Positions 1 through 8,447 of a DNA stretch of 64,000 nucleotides are shown in pieces. The first letter of the stretch is position 1. The number at the start of each line of letters is the position of its first letter. Under the pieces are notes generated by a model. It ran no database searches. It was not told the DNA's origin and worked only from the letters and a program-made list of their open reading frames with translations. The translations under genes and the position numbers were made by a program. This stretch comes from Actinomycetota bacterium (GTDB taxonomy: Bacteria; Actinomycetota; Thermoleophilia; Gaiellales; Gaiellaceae). The stretch covers positions 42,357 to 106,356 of the forward strand of contig PLZU01000087.1 of assembly GCA_003152275.1 (NCBI GenBank), in the 5' to 3' direction.

Positions 1-260
1 GGCCGAACGTGCTGATCCCGCGCCGCGCCTGGGGCGTCATCCGGCCCGGCGGAATTTCACATCAGGCCTCTGGCAGGTTGAAAGTCTGACGGCACTCGTT
101 AGCGCCGTGAAAAGCTTCGCGTACCGGGCTACGCATCCTCCGTGCACGCGCACCGTTCGCGCGCCGACGCGAATGAACGTCGCTGCGATGTCCGGAAGCA
201 CGGCGGGGCAATTCGTGACTGCCGGGAGCGTAGCGGCGGGACCGTAGTACACCCGGCCGC

Positions 261-266
261 TAGCCT
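261..266 (+). promoter_or_regulatory. -10 hexamer TAGCCT, leaderless start of the cyclophilin gene
   Basis: TAGCCT matches the actinobacterial -10 form TANNNT. It ends 6 nt before the GTG at 273, so transcription would begin at or next to the start codon. There is no Shine-Dalgarno sequence between them. I see no clear -35 box. The same arrangement recurs at several genes in this window, which is what makes this one credible. Confidence 0.5.
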
Positions 267-272
267 GACCGC

Positions 273-932
273 GTGCGTCGGACGATTCTCATCACGCTCG
301 CCTGCGCAGCCCTCGCCGGCTGCGGCAGCGGCGGCAGCCATTCGGGCCCGCCGGACGCGCTCCTCCACCCCGCGAAGCTGAAGACGAAATCACCGCAGCT
401 CTTCACCGCGACCTTCGAGACGACGAAGGGCGAGTTCGTGATCGACGTTCACCGCACCTGGGCCCCGCTCGCCGCCGAGCGCTTCTACAACCTCGTGAAG
501 TCGCACTTCTTCGACGGCGTCAAGTTCTTCCGCGTCGTCCCGGGGTTCGTCGTCCAGTTCGGGATCAGCCCATACCCGCAAGTGTCGAAGGCCTGGCAGA
601 ACGCGACGATCCCAGACGACGTCGTGACCGTCCACAACACCCGGGGCGCCGTGACGTTCGCGTCGGCCGGCCCAGGGAGCCGGACGACGCAGGTCTTCAT
701 CAACCTCGGCACCAACGCGAACCTCGACCAGAGCGGCTTCGCGCCGTTCGGCGCCGTCGTCTCGGGCATGGATGTCGTCGACAAGCTCTACAGCGGCTAC
801 GGCGATGGCCCGACCCCGAAGCAGGGCGAGATGGAGACGCAGGGCAACGCCTGGCTCGACAAGAACTATCCGAAACTCGACTCGATCAAGACCGCCCGGG
901 TGACGCAAGAATCGAATCCCGCGCTGCCGTAG
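273..932 (+). CDS. Cyclophilin-type peptidyl-prolyl isomerase, lipoprotein
   Basis: 219 residues, GTG start. The N-terminus is a lipoprotein signal with lipobox LAGC (Cys17), so the enzyme should be anchored outside the cytoplasmic membrane and help fold exported proteins. The cyclophilin domain spans about residues 44-205. It carries the family signature FFRVVPGFVVQFG (85-97), the segment TTQVFINLG (138-146) and the FAPFG..V..GM.VVD block (156-170). The catalytic Arg of the FxRVxPGFxxQ motif is present. Length fits a single-domain bacterial cyclophilin plus a linker. It appears monocistronic: the next feature is a tRNA on the other strand. The start is supported by the TAGCCT hexamer 6 nt upstream and by the complete signal peptide. 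Confidence 0.93.
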   Translation: MRRTILITLACAALAGCGSGGSHSGPPDALLHPAKLKTKSPQLFTATFETTKGEFVIDVHRTWAPLAAERFYNLVKSHFFDGVKFFRVVPGFVVQFGISPYPQVSKAWQNATIPDDVVTVHNTRGAVTFASAGPGSRTTQVFINLGTNANLDQSGFAPFGAVVSGMDVVDKLYSGYGDGPTPKQGEMETQGNAWLDKNYPKLDSIKTARVTQESNPALP

Positions 933-950
933 TGAGACTCGACCGGAAGA

Positions 951-1021
951 AGGCGCCTAGCAGACTCGAACTGCTGTAAACGGCTTTGCAGGCCGCTGCC
1001 TAACCACTCGGCCAAGGCGCC
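951..1021 (-). tRNA. tRNA-Cys (GCA)
   Basis: Read on the minus strand, the sequence folds as a cloverleaf. The 7-bp acceptor stem GGCGCCT/AGGCGCC is perfect. The anticodon loop is CTGCAAA (anticodon GCA) on a GCGGC/GCCGT stem, and the T arm is AGCAG/CTGCT with loop TTCGAGT. The discriminator base is U, as expected for tRNA-Cys. The 3' CCA is not encoded. 71 nt, no intron. Confidence 0.95.
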
Positions 1022-1043
1022 TTGGCGGCGCCATGGTACCCGG

Positions 1044-2792
1044 CTAGACCCCGAGAATCCGATCGAGGAACTCGGCCATCCGCGTGAACGTCTCGATCCG
1101 GTTTGGCAGCTTCTCGACCGTGTGGCCCTCATCCTCGAAGATCAAGAGCTCGCTGGGAATGTCCTTTTTCGCGAGCACAGCGTGGATGTGCTCGGACTCC
1201 GACACGGGAACGCGCGGATCGTTCCGGCCGTGCTGGATGAAGAGTGGCGCCTGGATCGCATCGATGTGCGTCATCGGGGAGGCCTCGATCAGAAACGCGC
1301 GGTCCCGGTCGAGCGAGCCGTACTCACTCTCACGTGCAGAGCGTCGATACGGCGAGGTGTTCTCGAGAAAGGTGACAAGGCTCGAGATGCCGACGCACTC
1401 GATGCCCGCCGCCCACAGCTCCGGTTGCAGCGCGAGAGCCGCGAGCACCATGTAGCCGCCGTACGAGCGCCCGTAGACGACGGCGCGGGCGCCGTCGATG
1501 TTCGGGCGCTCGCTCAGCCACTCGTGCAACGACGCGAGATCCGCCACGGAGTCGAGGCGCTTCTCGATGTCGTCGAGATGCTCGTAGCGCTTGCCGTAGC
1601 CGCTCGAGCCGCGCACGTTCGGCGCCGCGACCGCGTAGCCGCGCGCTACGAGGTACTGCGTCAGCGGCGCGAAACTCGGCGCGAACCACGGCAGCCACTG
1701 CGACTCCGGACCGCCGTGCACAGTGACGACGACCGGGAACGGTCCGTCCCCCTCCGGCTCGAAGAGGAACACCGGCACCGATTCGCCGTCGAAGCTATCG
1801 AAGCGATGCAATGTCGGCTTGACGAGCGTCGCGGTCTCCACCTCGCGCGGGCTTGTCGTCAGACGCGTCAGCTGTGCGGCGTCCACGTCGTAGAGGTAGA
1901 CGTCGTGCGGCTCCACCGGGCTCGAGAACGAGTACGCGAGCAGCGAGCCGTCGGGCGAGAACACCGGATGCTCGACGACGCCACGACCCGGAAGCGGCAC
2001 CTCCCGGCGGAGAATGTGCGTCCCCGGATCGTGGAGGGTCAGCCTCGAGTATCCGTCCTCGTTCGCGACGACGAGCAGGTTGCGACCTGCCGCGTCGACG
2101 AGGCAGTCGAGATCCCAGTCCGACTCGTAGACCATTTCGCCGTCGACGGCGATCCCGAAGGTATCGCGCCCCTCGTTGCTCGAAAGAACCAAACGGCGGT
2201 CGAGCCATTGCACCGAGGAGTACTCGGCTGCGCCTTCATGCGGCGTCACATGCTCGAACTCGCCGGTGGCCGTGCTGCAGATGTAGATGTCGCCGTCACC
2301 GCTCTGATCGCCGATTCTCTCGACCGCTACGAGCAGTCCGTCGAGTGAGACCGACTCGACGCTGCAGTTGCCCCCGATTTCGAAGACACGTTCCTCGCCG
2401 CTTCGCAGGTCACGCGCCACGATGTCGAAGTCGACGCCGTTGCGACGGTTCGTCGAATAGGCGAGAACATCCCCACCGACGTGCGGTGTCCGATGGATGA
2501 ATTGCGAATCGACGACGAGCTCCTCGAGCGCACCTTCGTCGAGCACGTACAGCTGGGTCCGCTCGTTGCCACCGGCGTCGATCTCCACGAGCACGCGGCC
2601 GTCAGGCAGAAAGAAGCCCGAGACAGGCTCCGCGAAGTCCGTCAGTTGCTCGAGCTCGCCGCCGCGCGAAGGCAGCGCGTAGAGCTGGTGTGTCCCCGGA
2701 ACGTTCGACGCGACGAGCAGATGGGCACCGTCGTCCGAGAACGACAGTGGTACCGCCTGCCGCATCTCGAGCAGCGAGCGTAGATCGTTCAT
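1044..2792 (-). CDS. S9 family prolyl oligopeptidase / acylaminoacyl-peptidase-like serine peptidase
   Basis: 582 residues, ATG start. The N-terminal ~330 residues read as a beta-propeller of 'WSPDG'-like blades (for example FSPDGSLLAYS), as in S9C peptidases. The C-terminal third is an alpha/beta hydrolase. The nucleophile elbow GRSYGGY has its Ser at about residue 443, the Asp lies in HGRNDPRVP and the His in DEGHTVEK, so the catalytic triad is complete. There is no signal peptide, so it is cytoplasmic. It is the last gene of the minus-strand run that starts at 6630 and follows the LLM oxidoreductase by 17 nt. Such enzymes trim short or N-blocked peptides; the substrate here is unknown. Confidence 0.9.
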   Translation of the reverse strand: MNDLRSLLEMRQAVPLSFSDDGAHLLVASNVPGTHQLYALPSRGGELEQLTDFAEPVSGFFLPDGRVLVEIDAGGNERTQLYVLDEGALEELVVDSQFIHRTPHVGGDVLAYSTNRRNGVDFDIVARDLRSGEERVFEIGGNCSVESVSLDGLLVAVERIGDQSGDGDIYICSTATGEFEHVTPHEGAAEYSSVQWLDRRLVLSSNEGRDTFGIAVDGEMVYESDWDLDCLVDAAGRNLLVVANEDGYSRLTLHDPGTHILRREVPLPGRGVVEHPVFSPDGSLLAYSFSSPVEPHDVYLYDVDAAQLTRLTTSPREVETATLVKPTLHRFDSFDGESVPVFLFEPEGDGPFPVVVTVHGGPESQWLPWFAPSFAPLTQYLVARGYAVAAPNVRGSSGYGKRYEHLDDIEKRLDSVADLASLHEWLSERPNIDGARAVVYGRSYGGYMVLAALALQPELWAAGIECVGISSLVTFLENTSPYRRSARESEYGSLDRDRAFLIEASPMTHIDAIQAPLFIQHGRNDPRVPVSESEHIHAVLAKKDIPSELLIFEDEGHTVEKLPNRIETFTRMAEFLDRILGV

Positions 2793-2809
2793 GCGATCGC
2801 TAACGGTAC

Positions 2810-3829
2810 TTACGCCGTGACGCCGGAGAACGCCGGAATGATCTCGTCGCCGTAGGCCTGGAGCGTCTCCTCCTGGCCGTGGGTCATGAGATAGACGTTG
2901 AACTGGTCGACGCCGACGTCCTCGAGCTCCTTCAGCTTTGCCTTGATCTCACCCGTATTGCCGATGACGCAGAAGCGGTCACAGATCTCATCCGTGACGA
3001 ACTCGCCGTGTGCGGCTCCTACGCGCGAGTGGTCGTTGTAGTCGTAGAACTTCCGCGCCTGGACGTAGTCGGTGAGGGCCTTCGGGACGGAGCTGCCGTC
3101 GGTGCCGTATCGCTCGATCAGGTCCATGACGTGGTTCGACACCATCGCCGGGAACCAGCGCACCTGGTTGCGCGCGTCCGCGAGGTCGTCGGTGACGTGG
3201 CTCGGCGCGCCGACGATGCACTTGAGCGCGGCAGGGTCGCGCCCCGCCTCCGCTGCAGCCTTGCGGGCAGTGTCCATGATCCAGGTGATGATCTCCGGAT
3301 CCGCGAGCTGGATGATCACGCCGTCGCCCACACGGCCGGCGACACCAAGCGCCTTCGGCCCATAGCCGGCGACCCACATCGGAATCTCCGGAAGCTCCTC
3401 GCGCACCCACTTCAACTGGAGGTCCCTGTCGTTCCAGTTGACCTCGCGGCCGTTCATGAACTCACGGACCATCGCGCACGAGCGCTCGAACTCCGCGACC
3501 TTCATCGGCTGTCTCCCGATGTACCTCACTGCGGAATCGCCACGCCCGATCCCCATCGCCATCCGTCCGTCGGACAGATCCTGCAGCGTCGCGTACGCGC
3601 TCGCGAGCACTGTCGGGTCGCGCGTCCCAGGGTTCGTCACGAAGTGGCCGAGCTTGATCTTCGACGTCTCCCGCGCGGCGACAGCGAGCAGCGGGACCGA
3701 CTCCTGCCAGAGGACGTGCGAGTCGTACGTCCACGCGTAGCCGAAACCGTGCTTCTCGGCGTGCTGGATCAACTCGAGCCAGCGGGAGTACGGAGGATCT
3801 GGCAGGACGGTGACGCCGAAGTCGAGCAT
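2810..3829 (-). CDS. LLM-class F420-dependent oxidoreductase (luciferase-like fold)
   Basis: 339 residues, ATG start. The sequence is a full-length luciferase-like TIM barrel, closest in feel to the methylene-tetrahydromethanopterin-reductase-like F420 family (TIGR03842 type; recalled, not searched). Supporting segments are the N-terminal LDFGVTVLPDPPYSRWLELI, the GHFVTNPGTRDPTVLAS block, LSDGRMAMGIGRGDSA and the GPKALGVAGRVGDGVIIQLA strand. It should use reduced F420 as hydride donor in the cytoplasm. It is preceded by the TAGGCT -10 at 3839-3844, which overlaps the stop of the MFS gene, so it may be transcribed independently of the upstream genes. It lies in a cluster with hydantoinase, M20 hydrolase and pyrimidine transporters, which suggests (inference) a redox step on a pyrimidine or hydantoin-like ring. 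Substrate unknown. Confidence 0.85.
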   Translation of the reverse strand: MLDFGVTVLPDPPYSRWLELIQHAEKHGFGYAWTYDSHVLWQESVPLLAVAARETSKIKLGHFVTNPGTRDPTVLASAYATLQDLSDGRMAMGIGRGDSAVRYIGRQPMKVAEFERSCAMVREFMNGREVNWNDRDLQLKWVREELPEIPMWVAGYGPKALGVAGRVGDGVIIQLADPEIITWIMDTARKAAAEAGRDPAALKCIVGAPSHVTDDLADARNQVRWFPAMVSNHVMDLIERYGTDGSSVPKALTDYVQARKFYDYNDHSRVGAAHGEFVTDEICDRFCVIGNTGEIKAKLKELEDVGVDQFNVYLMTHGQEETLQAYGDEIIPAFSGVTA

Positions 3830-3838
3830 CGCAGCTAG

Positions 3839-3844
3839 AGCCTA
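3839..3844 (-). promoter_or_regulatory. -10 hexamer TAGGCT upstream of the LLM oxidoreductase, overlapping the MFS stop codon
   Basis: On the minus strand TAGGCT ends 9 nt before the ATG at 3829. Its first three bases are the TAG stop codon of the MFS gene (3842-3844). The resulting mRNA would have a 2-3 nt leader at most. This is a sequence pattern only, with no -35 evidence. Confidence 0.45.
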
Positions 3845-4945
3845 CCGCGGCGTTGCGAGGGCGGCCAGAGCCGCGAGGATGCCCACAGCCACGAATCCGA
3901 TCCGCCCGTCGCCGGGCAACGAGAAGGTCAGGCCGACGAGCGGCGTTCCCGCGACAATCACGAGCGAAGCCCACGCGTTGATGAAGCCGATGGCGGCCCC
4001 CGGCGCGTCGGGGCGCGCCACCGCTGCACCTGTGAAAGCCATCGCGAACGGGAGGCCAGCAGCGAGGCCGAGGACTGCGGCGGCGGCAACCAACGCGCCG
4101 TACGGCAGCGGCAGGGCGAGCGCGATCGCGGCGAGCCCGCCGAGCACAAGGCTCGCTGCAACCCAGCGCGATGCATCGCTCCGACGCAGCAGTGGACCCC
4201 CCGCAATGCGAGTGAAGAAGCCGAGCAGGAGCGTCAGGGAGCCCGCGATCGCCGCAGAGCGCTTCGAATGACCGTGGTGTTCGAGCAGCGTCACGACCGT
4301 GTTCCCAATGACGACGCTGAAACCGAAAGACATGGCGTGAATCGCGGCAAGGCGATATAGCGTGCGGCTGCGAAAGAAGCCTGATTCGAGGCGCTCGCCC
4401 ACGTGACGCGCCGTTCGGGCGGCGGCCGGTGCCAACCCGAGCAAGGCCGTGCAGACGCCCCCCACGACGACCGCGCTGAGGTACGGCGCGCGCCAACCGA
4501 GCCAATCGGTGAGGAGGGGCACAACCGCAACGGCGATTCCCGGGGCGAGCACGGAGCCGCTGCCGTACAGGCCCTGCAGAAACGGCGAACCGCCTCGCGT
4601 GCGGATGTAGTCGCTGCCGCCAACGAAGGCAAAACCAGTGCCAACGCCGACGACGGCGCGCCCGAGGAAGCCGAGCCACGCATCCGGCGCCGGCAGCGAC
4701 AGAGCGTTTCCGAGGGTAATGAGGATGAGTCCAAGGAGCGCACTGTTCCGCGCGCCGAACCGGTCGGCCGCGCGCCCGCCCGGGATTTGCATGAGCATGT
4801 GCACGACGAACTGCACGGTCACGAAAAGCAGGACGACCGTCAGGCTGACGCCGTAGACGTGCGAGAGCCGCGTCGCGATTGGACCGAGGATCGCGATGTT
4901 CCAGCCGACGGCGATGCCGACACCGATGCCGCCGATGCGGTCCAA
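3842..4945 (-). CDS. Major facilitator superfamily transporter
   Basis: 367 residues with alternating hydrophobic segments consistent with 10-12 membrane spans and the loop-2-like motif GGRAADRFGARNSAL (GxxxDRxGxR type) at about residues 56-70. This identifies an MFS permease. It sits between a Ddn-like gene and an LLM oxidoreductase in a pyrimidine/hydantoin catabolic region, so import or efflux of a pathway compound is possible, but nothing in the sequence gives the substrate. The only in-frame start before the first span is TTG at 4945. That codon lies inside the T-tract of the hairpin at 4944-4981, and there is no Shine-Dalgarno sequence. The true start is therefore uncertain. 28 nt separate it from the upstream stop. 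Confidence 0.82.
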   Translation of the reverse strand: MDRIGGIGVGIAVGWNIAILGPIATRLSHVYGVSLTVVLLFVTVQFVVHMLMQIPGGRAADRFGARNSALLGLILITLGNALSLPAPDAWLGFLGRAVVGVGTGFAFVGGSDYIRTRGGSPFLQGLYGSGSVLAPGIAVAVVPLLTDWLGWRAPYLSAVVVGGVCTALLGLAPAAARTARHVGERLESGFFRSRTLYRLAAIHAMSFGFSVVIGNTVVTLLEHHGHSKRSAAIAGSLTLLLGFFTRIAGGPLLRRSDASRWVAASLVLGGLAAIALALPLPYGALVAAAAVLGLAAGLPFAMAFTGAAVARPDAPGAAIGFINAWASLVIVAGTPLVGLTFSLPGDGRIGFVAVGILAALAALATPR

Positions 4946-4981
4946 AAGCGGGGCCAGACCCCGCGAGCGGGGTCAGACCCC
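4944..4981 (-). terminator. Double-palindrome hairpin with T-tract (terminator-like repeat element, copy 1)
   Basis: Read on the minus strand, two near-identical 13-mers, each itself palindromic around its centre (GGGGTCTGACCCC and GGGGTCTGGCCCC), are separated by a short GC spacer and followed by GCTTTT. They can pair with each other into a long GC stem followed by T residues, the form of an intrinsic terminator. The element overlaps the stop codon of the Ddn-like gene (4973-4975) and ends at the putative TTG start of the MFS gene. The same architecture, with a different 13-mer, occurs at 20266-20305. Confidence 0.6.
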
Positions 4982-5398
4982 CACTCGCTCCAGGACGACG
5001 ACGGGGATGGTGCGAGCCGTCTTCTCCTGGTAGGCGTCGTAGTGCGGCCAGATGCCGTTCATCTGGCGCCAGAGACGGTCGCGCTCCTCGCCTTCGGCCG
5101 TGCGCGCCCGCGCGCGGAAGCGGTCGCCCTTGATCTGGACGTTGACCTCAGGCGTTTTCGTGAGGTTGCGATACCAGCCCGGATGCTCGGGCGCTCCGCC
5201 CTTCGACGCGACGACGACAGCGTTGCTTCCGTCCTCACCGAAAATGAGCGGCGTCGACCGCTGCTCGCCGCTCGTGCGGCCGGTCGTCGTGAGGATGAGG
5301 ATCGTCGCGCCCTCCCGCCAGAGGTAGCCGACCTCCCCGTCGGTCTCGACGTAGCGGCGGACGTGCTCCTCGCCGAAGAGATTCTCGGGGGCGGTCAC
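4973..5398 (-). CDS. Ddn/DUF385-type deazaflavin (F420)-dependent nitroreductase-family protein
   Basis: 141 residues, ATG start. The small split-barrel fold of the actinobacterial Ddn family is recognisable from the strand pair ILILTTTGRTSGEQRSTPL, the central HPGWYRNLTKTPEVNVQIKG (about residues 73-92) and the C-terminal Trp/Tyr-rich WPHYDAYQEKTAR. Family members bind F420 and reduce or oxidise diverse small molecules; no substrate can be read here. Its ATG overlaps the stop of the M20 hydrolase by 4 nt, which indicates translational coupling in one operon. The stop codon lies in a terminator-like palindrome. It is the second deazaflavin-type gene in this cluster. Confidence 0.88.
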   Translation of the reverse strand: MTAPENLFGEEHVRRYVETDGEVGYLWREGATILILTTTGRTSGEQRSTPLIFGEDGSNAVVVASKGGAPEHPGWYRNLTKTPEVNVQIKGDRFRARARTAEGEERDRLWRQMNGIWPHYDAYQEKTARTIPVVVLERVGV

Positions 5399-6630
5399 GC
5401 GAGCTCCTCCAGCGTCTTCGCCGTCAGGCGATCCAGCGCTTCAACCGACATCTCTAGATGCTCCTTTCTCGTGTCCTCGAGCTTCGTGTGCGAAAGGCCG
5501 CGCAGCGACTGCACGAACAGCATCACCGTCGGCACGCCCGCCCGCGCGACCTCGGCTGCGTCGTGCAGCGGGCCGCTCGGCAGCCGGTGCGCGGTACCGC
5601 TCACGTCGCGGATCGACTGGTCGGCGAGCTCGATCAATGCCGCGTCGAACAGGATCGGCTCGATCGACCAGATCCGCTCCCACGACACCTCGATGTCCTC
5701 CTCGGCCGCGAACCGCTCGCTCGCCTCCTTCGCAAGCGACAACAACCGCGCGAGCGAGCCCGCGTTCAGATGGCGCTGGTCGAGCAGCTGCTCCGCGGTC
5801 TCCACCACCGACGTCACGATCCCCGGCTTGCACACGACTCCGCCCGACGTGCACACGGCGCCTTCCCCGACCTCCGCTGCGATCGGGCGAATCTCGAGCG
5901 CGAGCTTCGCTGCGCCGGCCAGCGCGTCACGCCGCTTGTCCATCGGCGTGGAACCGGCGTGGGCGGCCTGGCCCTTCCACGTGATCTGGTGGCGTTCGAC
6001 CCCGAACGTCCCGAGCACGACCCCGAGCGGCAAATCCATCGACTCGAGCACAGGCCCCTGCTCGATGTGCAGCTCGAGATACGCAACTGCGCTCTCGAGT
6101 TGCTTCTGCGCGTCGAGCGCACGGTCGAGGTCAACGCCGTGCTCGCGCAGCGCGTCCGGCAGCGCGATCCCGTTGGCGTCCCGGCGTTGGCGCAGCTCGT
6201 CCTGATCGCGCATCGAGCCGGCGGCCGCCGACGATCCGAAGAGCGACCGGCCGAAGCGCGCCCCCTCCTCATCGGCCCAGTTGACGAGTCGCACGGTGAG
6301 CGGGGGCTTCCCGTCAGCCGCAATTCGCCGTAAGACCTCCACGCCGGCCATGACGTTGAGACAGCCGTCGAGCCAGCCGCCGTTTGGCACCGAGTCGATG
6401 TGCCCGCCGATGAGCAACGCCTTGTCGGAGTCGCCTGCGAGCGTGAACCACTGGTTGCCCGCCTCGTCGATCTCCTCGACTGCGCCGGTCGCCGCGACCT
6501 TCCCGCGGAGCCACTCGCGGGCCGTCTCCCATGTGTCGGTCCAGGCCACGCGCTGGGCGCCGTTCTCGTCTCCTGTCAACTCACGGAGCTCCGCGAGTTC
6601 CGCCACGGTGCGCTTCGGCTCCAATCCCAT
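5395..6630 (-). CDS. M20-family N-carbamoyl-amino-acid hydrolase (beta-ureidopropionase / hydantoinase-carbamoylase type)
   Basis: 411 residues, ATG start. This is a zinc amidohydrolase of the M20 family that removes carbamoyl groups from N-carbamoyl-beta-alanine, N-carbamoyl-L-amino acids or allantoate. Metal motifs are visible: GGHIDSVPNGG (His77, Asp79), WLDG (Asp88) and ADEEGARFG (Glu121/122), followed by the FGSSA loop typical of this subfamily. A dimerisation domain lies at roughly residues 210-320. In this neighbourhood it would act directly after the hydantoinase at 10468-11883, releasing CO2 and ammonia to give beta-alanine or beta-aminoisobutyrate (inference). It is the first gene of the minus-strand run and is transcribed divergently from the ABC importer across a 35-nt gap. 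The exact substrate among the three options cannot be fixed from sequence alone. Confidence 0.9.
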   Translation of the reverse strand: MGLEPKRTVAELAELRELTGDENGAQRVAWTDTWETAREWLRGKVAATGAVEEIDEAGNQWFTLAGDSDKALLIGGHIDSVPNGGWLDGCLNVMAGVEVLRRIAADGKPPLTVRLVNWADEEGARFGRSLFGSSAAAGSMRDQDELRQRRDANGIALPDALREHGVDLDRALDAQKQLESAVAYLELHIEQGPVLESMDLPLGVVLGTFGVERHQITWKGQAAHAGSTPMDKRRDALAGAAKLALEIRPIAAEVGEGAVCTSGGVVCKPGIVTSVVETAEQLLDQRHLNAGSLARLLSLAKEASERFAAEEDIEVSWERIWSIEPILFDAALIELADQSIRDVSGTAHRLPSGPLHDAAEVARAGVPTVMLFVQSLRGLSHTKLEDTRKEHLEMSVEALDRLTAKTLEELA

Positions 6631-6665
6631 AGCGCCAATTCAAGCACTGTGTTAGAACCAATCGG

Positions 6666-7544
6666 ATGGCGTCTGTCGCAGTCGAGCGCCCGCTGGCGGA
6701 GGACGCTCCGGTGAAACGAGCCAGGCGGCGAGGCCTCCTCCTGCTGGCCGTGCTCGTGCTCCTGTGGGGTTTCTGGGAGGGATTCCGCGCGCTCGGCATC
6801 CATTACGGCTGGCAGCGCCCGTTCACGGTCGACGCGACGTCGATGCCGCACATCCACGACATGATCTGGGCGCTCTTCCAGCGTCCGAACCCTGAAGCAC
6901 CGCTTCTGATCGTGACCCTCCTGAAGGCCGCCGCCTTCACGGGGAGAGAGGCTGCGCTCGGCTTCGCGATGGGAGCGACCGGCGGCTTTGCCATCGGCGC
7001 ACTGCTCGCGCACTCCCGCATGCTCCAGCGCGGGCTTCTCCCCTATGTGGTCGCCTCCCAGACCATCCCGATCCTCGCAATCGCGCCGATGGTCGTGATC
7101 TGGCTCGCGTCCGTGCAGGTCACCCCGTGGGTATCCGTGGCGGTGATCGCCGCCTACCTGACGTTCTTCCCTGTCGTCATTGCGACGATCCGTGGGCTTC
7201 AGGCGGCCGACCATCGCGCCGTTGAGCTGATGCGCTCATACGCCGCAAACCGATGGACCGTCCTCTGGAAGCTCCGCTTCCCGATGGCGCTCCCGTTCTT
7301 GTTCTCCGCCCTGCGCATCTCGGCGACAGCGAGCATCGTCGGCGCGATCATCGGCGAGCAGCCGTCGTCGATCGCCGGCGGGCTCGGCGGCGCAATCCTC
7401 AACTTCGCTCAGTACTACAGCTTTCAGCCTCAGAACCTCTGGGCGACGAACATCATCGCGGCCGCGCTCGGCATCGCGTTCTTCCTCGTCGTCGTCGCCG
7501 CCGAGAAGCTCGTCGTCCGCCGCGCACCGGAGCACGTCGCATGA
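6666..7544 (+). CDS. ABC transporter permease, NitT/TauT-RibX/ThiX-like
   Basis: 292 residues, ATG start. A cytoplasmic basic N-terminus precedes a first span (about residues 22-38), then five more hydrophobic spans. The coupling loop EAA-like segment MRSYAANRWTVLWKLRFPMALPFLF identifies the permease of an importer of the taurine/nitrate/pyrimidine-precursor class. It pairs with the second permease at 8444-9226, with the ATPase between them. Two permease genes in one importer suggests a heterodimeric channel. The downstream 99-nt gap holds inverted repeats rather than a gene. Confidence 0.92.
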   Translation: MASVAVERPLAEDAPVKRARRRGLLLLAVLVLLWGFWEGFRALGIHYGWQRPFTVDATSMPHIHDMIWALFQRPNPEAPLLIVTLLKAAAFTGREAALGFAMGATGGFAIGALLAHSRMLQRGLLPYVVASQTIPILAIAPMVVIWLASVQVTPWVSVAVIAAYLTFFPVVIATIRGLQAADHRAVELMRSYAANRWTVLWKLRFPMALPFLFSALRISATASIVGAIIGEQPSSIAGGLGGAILNFAQYYSFQPQNLWATNIIAAALGIAFFLVVVAAEKLVVRRAPEHVA

Positions 7545-7545
7545 G

Positions 7546-7596
7546 GCGTAGGCTCGACGGAGCCGGCCGTGCCGGCGTAGGCTCGACGGAGCCGGC
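7546..7596 (+). repeat. Two direct copies of a 22-nt inverted-repeat unit
   Basis: The unit starting GCGTAGGCTCGACGGAGCC occurs at 7546-7567 and 7575-7596, 29 nt apart. Each copy can fold into GGCTC/GAGCC with a CGACG-type loop. A third copy with two changes lies at 9233-9254, again in a gap of the same operon. The units are intercistronic and resemble REP-like or mRNA-stabilising hairpins. They contain no gene. Confidence 0.7.
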
Positions 7597-7606
7597 GAAG
7601 CGCGGA

Positions 7607-7627
7607 GGCGCCGGCTCGGCCGGCGCC
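7607..7627 (+). repeat. Perfect 9-bp GC hairpin ahead of the ATPase gene
   Basis: GGCGCCGGC and GCCGGCGCC flank a TCG loop, giving a perfect stem that ends 16 nt before the ATG at 7644. There is no T-tract, so it is more likely an mRNA structure (processing, stability or start access) than an intrinsic terminator. Confidence 0.5.
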
Positions 7628-7643
7628 GTAGCGGGCAGCGGAC

Positions 7644-8447
7644 ATGAGCGCCGTCTCTATTAAGAACGTGTCGAAGGAGTTCAAAGGCGGGACGAAGGCG
7701 CTCGAGGACATCGATCTCGAGATCGAGCAGCGGGAGTTCGTCTCGCTCATTGGCCCTTCCGGTTGCGGCAAGTCGACGCTGCTGCGAATCGTCGGCGACC
7801 TGATCGAGCCGACGAGCGGCGGGGTGACGGTGAACGGCAAGCCCGCACGACAGGCGCGGCACGATCACGACTACGGGATCGTCTTCCAAGATCCCGTTCT
7901 CTATGACTGGCGGACGGTCGCGCGGAACATCGCGCTGCCGCTCGAGCTCGCCGGGTGGGACCGCAATCGACGTTCGCAGCGTGTCGACGAAATGCTCGAC
8001 CTCGTCGAGCTGCGCGGCTTCGGCGAGCATCATCCGTGGCAGCTTTCGGGCGGGATGCAGCAGCGCGTGTCGATCGCACGCGCTCTCTCGTTCGATCCTG
8101 CGCTGCTGCTGATGGACGAGCCGTTCGGCGCGCTCGACGAGATGACCCGCGAGCGGTTGAACGCAGAACTGCTTCGCATCTGGCAGGCAAGTGAATCGAC
8201 CATCGTCTTCGTCACGCACTCGATCGCGGAAGCCGTCTTCCTGTCAACCCGCGTCGTCGTCATGTCCTCACGACCGGGGCGGGTTTCGAAGCTGATCCCC
8301 ATCGACCTGTCTCAGCCGCGCAGCGCCGCTACGCGCGAGGACCCGCGGTTCTTCGAGCTCGCAACCGAGGTGCGCGAGGCGCTGCACATGGGCGGCGGCT
8401 ACGACATGCCCCTCGCCGCGACCGGCCTCTCCGAGGGCGCAACATGA
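7644..8447 (+). CDS. ABC transporter ATP-binding protein, NitT/TauT/SsuB class
   Basis: 267 residues, ATG start. Walker A GPSGCGKST (37-45), a Q-loop at FQD (about 81), ABC signature LSGGMQQR (134-141), Walker B LLLMDEPFGALD (154-165) and a switch His in VTHSIAEAV are all present, so the ATPase is intact. It energises the importer formed with the permeases at 6666-7544 and 8444-9226 and the binding protein at 9280-10401. The ATG of the next permease overlaps its stop by 4 nt (translational coupling). Confidence 0.94.
   Translation: MSAVSIKNVSKEFKGGTKALEDIDLEIEQREFVSLIGPSGCGKSTLLRIVGDLIEPTSGGVTVNGKPARQARHDHDYGIVFQDPVLYDWRTVARNIALPLELAGWDRNRRSQRVDEMLDLVELRGFGEHHPWQLSGGMQQRVSIARALSFDPALLLMDEPFGALDEMTRERLNAELLRIWQASESTIVFVTHSIAEAVFLSTRVVVMSSRPGRVSKLIPIDLSQPRSAATREDPRFFELATEVREALHMGGGYDMPLAATGLSEGAT

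Noticed and set aside
3..89. Possible 3' end of a plus-strand gene entering from the left edge (28 residues ending ASGRLKV)
   Set aside because: Too short to judge and without a recognisable motif; mentioned only because the frame is open to the edge. The rest of 1-260 shows no gene.
37..252. 71-codon minus-strand frame upstream of the cyclophilin gene
   Set aside because: No ribosome site, no homology-like features, and it lies across the presumed cyclophilin promoter.
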